A stretch of 64,000 nucleotides of DNA from Hemibagrus wyckioides (lineage: Eukaryota; Chordata; Actinopteri; Siluriformes; Bagridae): contig NC_080710.1 in the NCBI RefSeq assembly GCF_019097595.1, positions 11,146,780 through 11,210,779 of the forward strand, read 5' to 3'. Made by a program: the position numbers and the translations under genes. Shown here one piece after another: positions 13,263 through 25,174 of this stretch. Under the pieces are notes generated by a model that made no database searches, was not told the DNA's origin, and was given only the letters and a program-made list of their open reading frames with translations. How positions within the stretch are numbered: position 1 is the first letter of the stretch; every line of letters begins with the position of its first letter.

Positions 13263-13620
13263 CACTATACAGTATAGCCAAAGGTTGGTGGACATCTGAC
13301 CATCACAGCCAAAGGCTGACCTTGCCTAAACTGGTGCTGCAAAGTTAGAAGCACACAGTGACACAGGATAACATTGTATATTGTAATATAACTTGAACTA
13401 CGAAACCAAGCCCAAACACACTCCATCATGACACAAAGCGAAGTCCATGAAGACACGGCTTGACAAGGTTGGAATAAATGAACTCAGCTGATGTATACAT
13501 AGTTCTGACCTCAACCATCTGAATGTTCCCCAAGACTCCTTACCGTAAATCATACACTTCTTACCCAACATTTGATTTCACTAATGCTCCTGTGCAAAAT
13601 CTAGCGGAAATCCTTTAGAG
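13263..13620 (+). mobile_element. Tc1-like relic (family D), one end retained
   Basis: It begins after a TA with an end resembling CACTATACAGTATAGCCAAA, followed by 'GGTGGACATCTGACCATCAC', the terminal pattern of a common fish Tc1-like family. It continues with a degraded piece of the transposase C-terminal half (an 'AAGTCCATGAAGACACGG'-like segment). The other end is not visible, so the right boundary is approximate. Confidence 0.6.
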
Positions 13621-13689
13621 AAGACCAGAGACAGCAGCAAAGTGGGACCAAATCTGGAATGGGGTTTTTATAAAATAAAAAAAAACAAA

Positions 13690-13890
13690 AAAAAACAGTA
13701 AATATTAAAAAGTGCTGAACACCCGGCTTCCCTGCCAGTCCAGAAATATGTGGTGTAGGCTGATTGGCATCCCTAAATTGTCGGTAGTGTGTGAGAGTGT
13801 GATTGTGTGCCCTGTGATGGTTTGGCACCCTGCCTTGTGCCCTGAGTCCCCTGGGATCTCTGTGTAGGATAACCCCTACAGAAAATTAAT
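13690..13890 (-). repeat. Dispersed repeat, same family as 5315-5560
   Basis: On the opposite strand it carries the same landmarks as the repeat in slc2a3 intron 7 (GCTGATTGGCATCCCTAAAT and CCTGAGTCCCCTGGGAT). It is followed by an AATT/TTTA-rich tract at about 13895-13932. Confidence 0.6.
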
Positions 13891-14044
13891 CAATGCTTGT
13901 TTAATTAATTAATTAATTTATTTATTTATTGCCACAAACCATCATCCTAAGTCTGATTTAAATCATGGCTTCAACTGATACTGTCTTGGAATTGACCCAT
14001 AACCTAAGCTCACTACACATTGTGCTACTGTGTAAGTACATATA

Positions 14045-15139
14045 CACTATATTGCCAAAAGTATTCGCTCACCTGCCTTGACTCGCATATGAACTTAAGT
14101 GACATCCCATTCCTAATCCATAGGGTTCAATATGACGTCGGTCCACCCTTTGCAGCTATAACAGGTTCAACTCTTCTGGGAAGGCTGTCCACAAGGTTTA
14201 GGAGTGTGTTTATGGGAATTTTTGACCATTCTTCCAGAAGCGCATTTGTGAGGTCACACACTGATGTTGGACGAGAAGGCCTGGCTCTCAGTCTCCGCTC
14301 TAATTCATCCCAAAGGTGTTCTATCGGGTTGAGGTCAGGACTCTGTGCAGGCCAGTCAAGTTCCTCCACACCAGACTCTGTCATCCATGTCTTTATGGAC
14401 CTTGCTTTGGTCACTGGTGCACAGTCATGTTGGAAGAGGAAGGGGCCAGCTCCAAACTGTTCCCACAAAGTTGGGAGCATGGAATTGTCCAAAACTCTTC
14501 CATCAGACTGCCAGATGGAGAAGCGCGATTCGTCACTCCAGAGAACGCGTCTCCACTGCTCTAGAGTCCAGTGGCGGCGTGCTTTACACCACTGCATCCG
14601 ACGCTTTGCATTGCACTTGGTGATGTATGGCTTGGATGCAGCTGCTCGGCCATGGAAACCAAACCATGAACCCATTCCATGAAGCTCTCTGCGCACTGTT
14701 CTTGAGCTAATCTGAAGGCCACATGAAGTTTGGAGGTCTGTAGCGATTGACTCTGCAGAAAGTTGGCGACCTCTTCGCACTATGCGCCTCAGCATCCGCT
14801 GACCCCGCTCCGTCAGTTTACGTGGCCTACCACTTCGTGGCTGAGTTGCTGTCGTTCCCAAACACTTCCACGTTCTTATAATACAGCTGACAGTTGACTG
14901 TGGAATATTTAGGAGTGAGGAAATTTCACGACTGGATTTGTTGCACAGGTGGCATCCTATCACAGTTCCACGCTGGAATTCACTGAGCTCCTGAGAGCGA
15001 CCCATTCTTTCACAAATGTTTGTAAAAACAGTCTGCATGCCTAGGTGCTTGATTTTATACACCTGTGGCCATGGAAGTGATTGGAACACCTGATTCTGAT
15101 TATTTGGATGGGTGAGCGAATACTTTTGGCAATATAGTG
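14045..15139 (-). mobile_element. Tc1-like transposon (family A), internally deleted
   Basis: The element is bounded by TA at 14043-14044 and 15140-15141, the expected target-site duplication of the Tc1/mariner superfamily. The ends are perfect 29-bp inverted repeats beginning CACTATATTGCCAAAAGT. It is 1095 bp long, against 1246 bp for the related copy at 25175-26420. The difference is mainly a 165-base deletion inside the transposase gene. Confidence 0.93.
14127..15089 (-). CDS. Tc1-like transposase, in-frame internal deletion
   Basis: The open reading frame of 320 codons is uninterrupted. The N-terminal part has a paired helix-turn-helix region (SSREISSLLNIPQSTVS) and the GRPRKLT motif typical of Tc1 transposases. 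The DDE catalytic part retains the first Asp (WSDESRF), the second Asp (FQHDCAPV) and the Glu (DLNPIEHLW), with 34 residues between the last two (DD34E). Compared with the copy at 25175-26420, 55 codons are missing between SDGRV and LDNSMLP. Four codons are duplicated near GMGSWFGFHG. Loss of 55 residues between the first and second catalytic Asp very probably abolishes activity. It is a transposon gene, not a host gene. Confidence 0.85.
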   Translation of the reverse strand: MFQSLPWPQVYKIKHLGMQTVFTNICERMGRSQELSEFQRGTVIGCHLCNKSSREISSLLNIPQSTVSCIIRTWKCLGTTATQPRSGRPRKLTERGQRMLRRIVRRGRQLSAESIATDLQTSCGLQISSRTVRRELHGMGSWFGFHGRAAASKPYITKCNAKRRMQWCKARRHWTLEQWRRVLWSDESRFSIWQSDGRVLDNSMLPTLWEQFGAGPFLFQHDCAPVTKARSIKTWMTESGVEELDWPAQSPDLNPIEHLWDELERRLRARPSRPTSVCDLTNALLEEWSKIPINTLLNLVDSLPRRVEPVIAAKGGPTSY

Positions 15140-15607
15140 TAAGTTAAATCATAGCTATTCTACCACAAGCTACTGTACTTTAGAATGAAATCAAATCACC
15201 AATGTAGATCTCTTCTTCCGGTGGTATCATTTTTTTAAGCAAAATACTTCATGCTAGAAGTTTGCCAATGCTCTGCCTATGTGGCCAAACTGAAGTCTTT
15301 AATGGTGGAAAGGAATATCGCAATCATTGTGGCCTCACTATTGCAAAAATCTTTAGGTGTTGCGAACAATACCAAGAAGTTTGGAAACTTTTTCTCTTGC
15401 AAGAATTTTTTTTGCAATAACTCTTTTGAGACATCATTTTTTGTAACCTCCGACTGCTTGTACTAGAGCTGACACTATAATAGGCAAAGGTTTGGTTAGC
15501 CAAACCTAACCATCATGCTCATATGGCATGTGATGTGTGGCATACCAAAATGTTGCCATAAAGTTGAATCACACAGTTGTTTAGGATTTATCTGTACAGT
15601 GTATTGT

Positions 15608-15985
15608 TAAATTATTTAGAAGACATCCTTATCCAGAGCAACGTGACCTCAGTTTGGGGTCAGTTTGGGGATGACCCAACGTGACCTCAGTTTGTTGGAA
15701 CAGTTTGGGGATGACCCCTTCCTGTTCCAACATGACTGTGCACCAGTGTACAAAGCAAGGTCCATAAAGATGGACGGATGAGTGAGTTTGGTGTGGGAAC
15801 AGTTTCATCCCCAAACTGTTCCCACAAAGTTGGGAGCATGAAATTTTCCAAAAATGTCTTGGTATGCTGAAATATTAAGAGTTCCTTTCACTGGAACCAG
15901 GAGGTCAAGCCCAAACCCTGAAAAACAACACCTGAATTCAATGATTTGCAGGGGTGTCCCAAAACTTTTGGCAATCTAGTGTACA
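15608..15985 (-). mobile_element. Scrambled Tc1-like relic
   Basis: Pieces of the transposase catalytic region (around TTCCAACATGACTGTGCACC) appear in both orientations and partly duplicated. A terminal end resembling CCCAAAACTTTTGGCAATCT-AGTG sits near 15985. A short tail of a SINE-like repeat (CATCCTTATCCAGAGCAACG) lies at about 15626. The product is broken beyond any reading frame. Confidence 0.6.
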
Positions 15986-16189
15986 ACTGAGCAGATGAGG
16001 GTTAGAAACTTGCTAAAGGGCACAGCAGTGGCAGCTCTGTGGCTTTGCCTTTTGAACTAAGCAATCTCGGTAATCTAACATCACACCCATTTAGCTTGAA
16101 CTGTAAATTCAGAAATGCATAGCAAGCACCAAGTCAGTTTCCTTATTCTTTCCATCCCATATTTTTAATTCTCCGAAAATGACTTTAAA

Positions 16190-17103
16190 GGCCAAAAGTT
16201 TACAAACATCTCATCTTAATTTAATACCTCAGTCTTGTTTCATGTCATCTTACAATTACTATAAGAGGTAATTTCATAGTAATAGCAAAAGAGACAGATT
16301 TATTTCAGATTCATTTGCTGTGGATAAAGTTTATACACACTTAGATGAACAGGATATGTTGCAACAGTGTTTCTAATAATCCATCCACACTCATGATGCT
16401 GCCACCCCCATGTTTCACTGTTGGTATGGTGCTTTTTCTCCAAACATAGCACTCTTTCTCAGTATTCAGTATATGTCTTCTGACCAGAAAGGCAAGCTGA
16501 CTGTTTGTTTTTTATTGTAAAGGCCTTGGAGATGGGACTTTTTCACTGCATGTCTTTCAGGCCATGGTGATGAGGCCATATGTGGTGCCTGATGCCTCCT
16601 TCACCTCTGTGGTTGTCAAATGGAGTTCAGATGAACCTTTTGGACCCAAATTCACTTATCCACAGGCATTAATTTGTGCCTCTTTCCTAAACAATGCAGA
16701 GTCTGTATGGTCCCATAAATTTTATATTTGCATACAGATGCTTGAATTATCTTCATTTGTCCAGAAGTTGCTCATAAGGACAATATTTTATACAATTTCA
16801 CAATTTTTTCTGGTCTTGTCTGAGTTTGGGTTTTTCCCATGAAATCAAGGGCAAAAAAACATGGATTCTAAAGGTAGGGCCTTTTACAGCCACAGTGGAC
16901 TCCCAAGCAACTCCTAATTATGACAACTGACCAATCACAAACTTCTAAATCACTAAACTCTAACTGATTGTTTTAAAATGACCTCTTAAATGAGCAAAGT
17001 AGTTGCCCTGACTGATCTGCTGAAAGAATGCATGGATTTTAAAGAACTGAGATTAAATATCTGTAGACTAGGTGCATTCAAACCTTTGGTCTCAACTTTA
17101 TAT
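16190..17103 (-). mobile_element. Old Tc1-like relic, salmonid/Sleeping-Beauty-type family
   Basis: Near the left edge is GGCCAAAAGTTTACAAACAT, and near the right edge GCATTCAAACCTTTGGTCTC, which read as decayed inverted ends. Between them lie segments such as CATGATGCTGCCACCCCCAT that resemble the transposase gene of salmonid-type Tc1 elements on the minus strand. There is no open frame. The assignment rests on remembered family motifs. Confidence 0.5.
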
Positions 17104-17264
17104 TTATGTTTTATATTGATTCATTGAGGAGGTTAGCCATCATAATGCTTTTCAGTATTTTATTTATTTATTTTTACAATATTTAGCATATTATTGCCTC
17201 AGAATAAAATCCCCTTTTCAAAGTGTTTCAGTGGTTTATAAATGAAATGATACATTTACACATA

Positions 17265-18874
17265 CAGTATCTCACAAAAGTGAGTACACCCCTCACATTT
17301 TTGTAAATATTTTATTACATCTTTTCATGTGACAACACTGAAGAATTGACCCTCTGCTACAATGTAAAGTAGTGAGTGTACAGCCTGTATAACAGTGTAA
17401 ATTTGCTGTCCCCTCAAAATAACTCAACACACAGCAATTAATGTCTAAACCGTTGGCAACAAAAGTGAGTACACCCCTAAGTGGAAATGTCCAAATTGGC
17501 CCAAAGTGTCAATATTTTGTGTGGCCACCATTATTTTCCAGCGCTGCCTTAACCCTCTTGGGCATGGAGTTCACCAGAGCTTCACAGGTTGCCACTGGAG
17601 TCCTCTTCCACTCCTCCATGATGACATCACAGAGCTGGCGGTTGTTAGAGACCTTGCGCTCCCCCACCTTCCGTTTTAGGATACCCCACAGATGCTCAAT
17701 AGGGTTTAGGCCTGGAGACATGCTTGGCCAGTCCATCACCAAGGCAGTGGTCATCTTGGAGGTGTGTTTGGGGTCGTTATCATGTTGGAATACTGCCCTG
17801 CGGCCCAGTCTCTGAAGGGAGGGGATCATGCTCTGCTTCAGTATGTCACAGCACATGTTGGCATTCATGGTTCCCTCAATGAACTGTAGCTCCCCAGTGC
17901 CATCAGCACTCATGCAGGCCCAGACCATGACACTCCCACCACCATGCTTGACTGTAGGCAAGACACACTTGTCTTTGTACTCCTCACCTGGTTGCCGCCA
18001 CACACGCTTGACACCATCTGAACCAAATAAGTTTATCTTGGTCTCATTGGACCACAAGGCATGGTTCCAGTAATCCATGTCCTTAGTCTGCTTGTCTTCA
18101 GCAAACTGTATGTGGGCTTTCTTGTGCATCATCTTTAGTAGAGGCTTCCTTCTGGGACGACAGCCATGCAGACCAATTTGATGCAGTGTGTGGCATATGG
18201 TCTGAGCACTGACAGGCTGACCCCCACCCCTTCAACCTCTGCAGCAATGCTGGCAGCACTCATACATCTATTTCCCAAAGACAACCTCCGGATATGACGC
18301 TGAGCACGTGCACTCAACTTCTTTGGTGGACCATGGCGAGGCCTGTTCTGAGTGGAACCTGTCCTGTAAAACCACTGTATGGTCTTGCCCACCATGCTGC
18401 AGCTCAGTTTCAGGGTCTTCGCAATCTTTTAATAGCCTAGGCCATCTTTATGTAGAGCAACATTTTTTTTTTTTTTCAGATCCTCAGAGTTCTTTGCCAT
18501 GAGGTGCCATGTTGAACTTCCAGTGACCAGTATGAGAGTGTGAGAGCGATAACAGCAAATTTAACACACCTGCTCCCCATTCACACCTGAGACCTTGTAA
18601 CACTAACGAGTCACATGACACCGGGGAGGGTAAATGGATAATTGGGCCCAATTTGGACATTTGGGTGTACTCACTTTTGTTGCCAACGGTTTAGACATTA
18701 ATGGCCGTGTGTTGAGTTATTTTGAGGGGACAGCAAATTTACACTGTTATACAGGCTGTACACTGACTACTTTACATTGTAGCAGAGGGTCATTTCTTCA
18801 GTGTTGTCACATGAAAAGATATAATAAAATATTTACAAAAATGTGAGGGGTGTACTCACTTTTGTGAGATACTG
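17265..18874 (-). mobile_element. Tc1-like transposon (family C), full length
   Basis: Flanked by TA at 17263-17264 and 18875-18876. The inverted ends start CAGTATCTCACAAAAGTGAG and extend for over 200 bp. Each end carries two direct copies of a GTGAGTACACCCCT motif (about 17280 and 17466 on the left; reverse complements at about 18663 and 18849 on the right). This is the IR/DR arrangement known from Sleeping Beauty-like elements. It is 1610 bp long and closely similar to the copy at 58609-60223. Confidence 0.93.
17509..18509 (-). pseudogene. Broken Tc1-like transposase (family C)
   Basis: The gene runs from the MAPHGKEL-like start near 18500 down to 17509. It carries a TAA stop early in the N-terminal domain (after ALHKDGLGY), and a frameshift near 18230 separates the DNA-binding part from the catalytic part. 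The catalytic block reads WSNETKINLFGSDG, with Asn where Tc1 transposases have the first catalytic Asp. The second Asp region (FQHDNDPKHT) and the Glu (NPIEHLWG) are present. About 11 residues are missing before VMDWPSMSP. It cannot encode an active enzyme. Confidence 0.9.
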
Positions 18875-19768
18875 TAATTACTCACTTCTTTCCACAAAAC
18901 TGAGCAAAAGTGTGTCTGAAAATCGTCTGTGTAAATGTTCACCCTGGATTTTCAAATGTTTCAGAAAAGCTGATTTTCTTCATGCTTAAGTGCGTATGCA
19001 TACCGCGTTCCCAGCACAGCTCATTTAGTGACGCATTTAGCACTCTATAAAAAGTTCAAGTGCACAGACAGCTGTAAACATATACATGAAGAAGCAGGAT
19101 GAAGCCTAAAAAACAGAAGTGGCCGGGGTTTTGACTCAGATTGAAAGAACATGGAAGGGCCAGTAAAAGAGAAGTGGAAAATATTCAGATTAATTTCGAT
19201 ACCAATACAAATATGCAATAATTAACAATAATAATCAAGATTTAATTTCTTCTCCCAGCTGAGGCATTTGTTTACAGGTTACATCTTTGTGCAGATAAAC
19301 TGGAACATCCTCCATTTATTCAACAGCATTTTACTTAGCCATAAATTAATTATTTGTCTTATGTCTTAATTTATGGATTTGTGTTGCCTTACTTTCTTTA
19401 TTTTGGATATTTCTTATTTAATGCCAATAATAATAATAATAATAATAATAACAATAATATACTGGTTTTCACTCATTTGTTGTATATTCTTTCTTCCTGA
19501 CTTAGTGAACTAGCATGAGAATGTTATGAGACTATGAGACTGAGACTAAACACTTCTACAATTCACAATAGCCTTTTCTAAATTTATGGGATTTTCATAA
19601 ATACAGAATTTTGTGTGTCCATGCTTGTGCATTTTATTGATGAAAAAATCTGTTCGGATCCAGCTTGATGAGACAGACCCATTATATTTACTGCCATCAA
19701 TGTTGAACTGAAAGTTTTCAAAACATTAAACAAAAGACCCCAAAACAAACTCATTAATATTGTGCGTC
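18875..19768. other. Spacer, no gene recognised
   Basis: AT-rich sequence with a short AAT/ATA run at about 19427-19458. No exon, RNA gene or intact repeat is recognised. Confidence 0.5.
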
Positions 19769-19774
19769 TTTATT
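19769..19774 (-). promoter_or_regulatory. Probable poly(A) signal of cox6b1
   Basis: AATAAA on the minus strand, about 180 bases after the cox6b1 stop codon. It is the first canonical signal downstream and gives a 3' UTR of plausible length for this small gene. Confidence 0.6.
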
Positions 19775-19950
19775 ATGTAACCAGCGTGAATAAGACATAG
19801 TGACAAAAGTGAACAGTATGAGCCATTGAAAGGTCTGGGTCAACGGTCATAAGATCTCATGACTAGGTCACCTCTTATTGCACTCAAGCTATACAAAATT
19901 GACATGTTTGTAAGTGAGGTAATCTAAAAAAAAAAAAAAGCACAAGATGT

Positions 19951-22900
19951 TCAGATCTTTCCTGGGAAGCTTCCGTCCTGAACTTGTCCATCCCACTTCT
20001 CAACCTGAGGAAAGAGGGGAGGAAAACGGTAAAAACTGTACAGATATTTTTTGCAATTACATTTCTTGCAGCACTGATGCCTAGGACATTTTAACCACAC
20101 CTCTACCATCAGCTACAATTCCACAACAGCCTGGCTGAAGTGAAATGTGGGGATTAATGGAAGGAACAGCTTTTTTTTTTGTGCCTCCACCCTGGAATCG
20201 GTAAAAAAAAAAAAAAAATTCAGCTGAAAATCTACACTACAGGGCGACCTCTAGTGGCTGCTGTAAGGATTGTACCAGAGATCTGCTGAATGACATCTGA
20301 AACAGAAAAACCAAAGATATTCAAAACAATAACAGCTTTTCACTAAACAGCTCCATAATACTGCTGAGTATTACATCATCCCAAAAGCTCTCAACTAGCT
20401 TCAGACAATCACATAAATGCCACAATGTGAACAATCCCATGGTAGGATTTAATAGCCATTAGTTACATGACTTCATTATGCTAATTTCTTCAGTTCATCA
20501 TTCAAAACAACCCATGCCTTAAACATCATTTTTTTTGTTTAAACAAATAGCTAAATCCTCCATCAACAGCTAACAGCTTTGTGTAGCCCAGTCTTCCCTC
20601 AGTTTATAATAAAGCAGTTCTTTTGCCATAACTGAATAATTTATTTGTCTTAATTTATGAGTTAGTCTTGGCTTTCTTTCATTTATTTAATTAATGCATT
20701 TAATAGAAAAAAAGTGTGTGGATTCAGGATACTGAAAATGTAAGAACACTCAATTTACCCTCCACACTATAGTCCATATTTAAAAGTGGAGTGCAGTTGT
20801 ATGACTCACTGAGCACAACAACTTTTCCATACAATTATCTAAATCAGCCAATCGGGTGGCAGCAGCACATGCAAAATCATTCAAATACGGATCAGCAGCT
20901 ACAGATAATATTCACATCACCATCAGACTGGGAAACAAATCAGGGATTTTTAGTGTGGCATTATTGTTAATGGCAGACAGGCTGGTTTAAGTATTAATGC
21001 ACCTGCTGATCTCTGGGGACTTTCACTGAAAACAGTCTCTAGAGTTTACTCAGAATGGTGCAGTCAAAAAAAAGCATCCAGAGAGCAGAGGTACTGCATA
21101 CAAAAACATCTTGCTGATGACAGAGTAACTGGTTTGAGCTGAGAGAAAGGCTACAGTAACTCGGATAACCACTCTGTGGAGAGCAGAAAAGCATCCCAGA
21201 ATGCACAAAATGTGAAACCTTGAAGCAGATGAGCTACAGCAGGTTACATGAGTACATCAGACCACATCAGGTTCCACTTGTCATCCAAGAACAGAAACTG
21301 AGGCTGCAGTGGACACAGACTCACCAAAACTGGACAGCTAAAGTCTGAAAAAATGTTTCAAGAGCAAAGGGAGGCCCGACCCTGTGTTCCTAACACAGTA
21401 CTCAGTGAGTGTATTCCATATTATTTTGTCTAGGGGTGTCTGATGTGACCATAATTGTTTATGGGTCATTTATTGTTATTCTTCTTGTCACCATCAACTG
21501 ATATTAGAGATACTGGAGGAACAGTTTGTCCTGGCTTCAGTTAAGGAGTATTAAAAGTCTGTACTTCTTTCAAATGATCAAATAAATCTAATAAACACCA
21601 ATCATTCTATAAAGGTGACTGCTAGTGACAAAACTGGCCAGTAAGAGGGGAAATTTTTGCATGGAGAATATGGACTTATTTTCCTGCTGCTTGATTATAT
21701 TATTTTTCTGATTTAGATCATAATAGACTCTTACCCAGCTGATAGGGCACAGGCTCTTGTAGACCCTCTGATACCATTCACAGGGAGTGATGTCCTGTCC
21801 TTTTGCTGACAGGGCCTTATTACACCTGTGAAAATCTGCAAAAAAATAAAGAAATGCAGCAAAAGTTAAAAAACAAACAAAAAAGCCAGTATCATTGCTT
21901 ACAATGCATTCATAACAAGCCTCTGAATACCAATATTACAAATAAACATGAGGATAAAAATTTTACTTAACAGTTCAAATAAATTCAGTAAGCAGTTCTG
22001 GACAGGAAAGAGCAAGTTTCATGTTGTCAAAGATTCATGAATTAACTCGATTCAAGTGAGACTAAAGAGACCTGGAATTAATATTATACTATTATTGACA
22101 CACTGCTCTGATCTTAGACACAATCTGAACTGTTCAGGATGATACTTGGCAATCCAACCTGTTGATGCGTTATGTTGTGAATACATGATGTTGACAGAAC
22201 ACACACATCATGCCTGTGGATACAGGACACAACTTGGTCTGGGCCTAAACACTGGTGAGGTTTCAAAAAAAAGCAAAAGTGTCGCACAGAGTCTGCTGGA
22301 TTACAGAGAGGAGGCTGATATCTATATCAGAAATAAAAAGGAGATCAGTGTATCTTTAAAACTGAGCTGAAAAAGACATTATATACACTGATGAGGCATA
22401 ACATTATGACCACCCACCTAATATTGTGTTAATCCCCTTTTGCTGCCAAAACAGCCCTGACCCATCATGCACTGTGTATTCTGATACCTTGCTATCAGAA
22501 CCAGCATTAACTTCTCCAGCAATTTGAGCAACAGTAGCTCATCAGTTGGATCGGATTACACGGGCCAGCCTTCACTCCCCATGTGCATCAGTGAGCCTTG
22601 GCCGCCCATGACCCTGTTGCTGGTTCACCACTGTTCCTTCCTTGGACCACTTTTGATAGATACATTTAGATAGATGCAGTTTGGGAGATGCTCTGATCCA
22701 GTCGTCTAGCCATCACAATTTGTCCCTTGTCAAACTCGCTCAAATCCTTACTCTTGCCCATTTTTCCTGCTTCTAACACATCAACTTTGAGGACAAAATG
22801 TTCACTTGCTGCCTAATATATCCCACCCACTAACAGGTGCCATGATGAGGAGATAATCAGTGTTACTCACTTCACCTCTCAGTGGTCATAATGTTATACC

Positions 22901-23070
22901 TGGTGCATGTCTTCAGTGTTGACTTTTGAGTCATAGGATTAACTTTAACACAGCTCAGACTCACCAAGGTAGTTCTGGAAGCAGTTTCGTGTCTGGTTGG
23001 TGTTGGGAAAGCGGGCATCAAATGGAGCGGTTCTGTAACCCTTAATCTTTTCTTCAATAACCTCAGCCAT
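19951..23070 (-). CDS. cox6b1: Cytochrome c oxidase subunit 6B1
   Basis: A small nuclear-encoded subunit of respiratory complex IV, on the intermembrane-space side, where it helps join the two monomers of the dimer. Coding exons in transcript order: 23070-22965, 21835-21735, 20004-19951. They join in frame to 86 residues plus TGA, the same length as mammalian COX6B1. The protein starts [20 protein letters not shown], contains [10 protein letters not shown] and ends SFPGKI. The cysteine framework of the family is intact: a CX9C pair (CFQNYLDFHRC) and a CX10C pair ([12 protein letters not shown]), which form two disulphides in a helical hairpin imported by the Mia40 route. All splice sites are GT-AG. 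The intron between coding exons 1 and 2 holds a Tc1-like relic, and the intron between 2 and 3 holds a dispersed repeat. Nothing suggests a pseudogene, as introns are retained. Confidence 0.96.
20830..21370. repeat. Old interspersed repeat shared with 55080-55860
   Basis: This lies in the cox6b1 intron between coding exons 2 and 3. Several blocks match the stretch at 55.1-55.9 kb, for example ACCACATCAGGTTCCACTT followed by CATCCAAGAACA and later GAGGCTGCAGTGGACACAGA. It resembles a repeat common in teleosts, but the class is not certain. No open frame remains. Confidence 0.55.
22386..22908 (-). mobile_element. Tc1-like deletion derivative (family B)
   Basis: The left end CACTGATGAGGCATAACATT follows a TA, and the right end is the inverse (GGTCATAATGTTATACCTGG). 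The right half on the minus strand holds the decayed start of a Tc1-like transposase (a match to the 'MGK..DFSEFD' start seen in the 46987-47500 copy). The catalytic half is absent. The element ends only about 57 bases from the 5' splice site of cox6b1 coding exon 1. Confidence 0.8.
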
Positions 23071-23100
23071 GTTTGACCAAAACTCAGTGGTGGGTCTACA

Positions 23101-23770
23101 ACTGTAAACAAGCATAAGGTCAAGTCAACACATACACACGGTTTAATTACAACCAATAACCTCAGATTCTTCTTCTCTACCAGGGTTTGTTCTTTAACTT
23201 AAGGTATAACGTACAATTAATTAACTTGGATCCAACGAGCTATTACCCCAAAAGTATCCAACAACAGTAATTTGTCGTAAAATGCCGCAAAGCAAAAAGG
23301 CCACAGGACTCGGTGTACAGTGTAGCAGGGAAGGGTAACGATTAGAGGTCGTCTGCTGTCGCTGACGAACTAATAATATTCTTGGGTGGCAACTATAATA
23401 GATTTAGTTGTTTGAGAAAGAATTCTGCCACATTTTCAGCAATTATCAATGCGTTAATACTCGCGTTTATCTGTACGACCCTTGTAAACGTCAGACCTCA
23501 GCTAGCTGGCTAAGCTATAGCGCCTGTGCTGCTGAAAGTCAACCAGACAACAAACTACTAGATCATTTAACCAATAAAGCATCGAGTAGCTGAATAAGTC
23601 GAATATCCGCCAAATATCGTGATGGGACAAAATAAATATGAGGTTTAAGTTGACTATGATATAAACTTTAGACAGGATTTTGCGGCCTACCTTTAACGCG
23701 TCCTTAGCAAAGGATCCCCTTGAAAGAGCGGTGGGACGCAATGAATTATGGGATCGCTGAGAGGAAGCAG
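23101..23770 (-). promoter_or_regulatory. cox6b1: cox6b1 5' UTR intron, noncoding first exon and promoter region
   Basis: A good acceptor (TTTACAG) precedes 23100 on the minus strand, 30 bases before the ATG. A good donor (AAAG|GTAGG) lies at 23691/23690. This predicts a noncoding first exon ending at 23691 and beginning near 23740-23770, as in mammalian COX6B1. The region is less AT-rich than its surroundings. The exact start site is an inference. Confidence 0.55.
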
Positions 23771-23848
23771 AGGCGGGGTTTCAACTTAAGCTACATACTA
23801 CCATAGTAGTATAGTAGTAATAACTACAGAGTGTCAGAATAGTGGTAC

Positions 23849-25174
<1,326 letters not shown>

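Noticed and set aside
14020..14682. 220-codon plus-strand frame
   Set aside because: It is the antisense shadow of the Tc1-like transposase on the minus strand; similar shadows occur at 17441-18073, 25631-26382 and 58785-59409.
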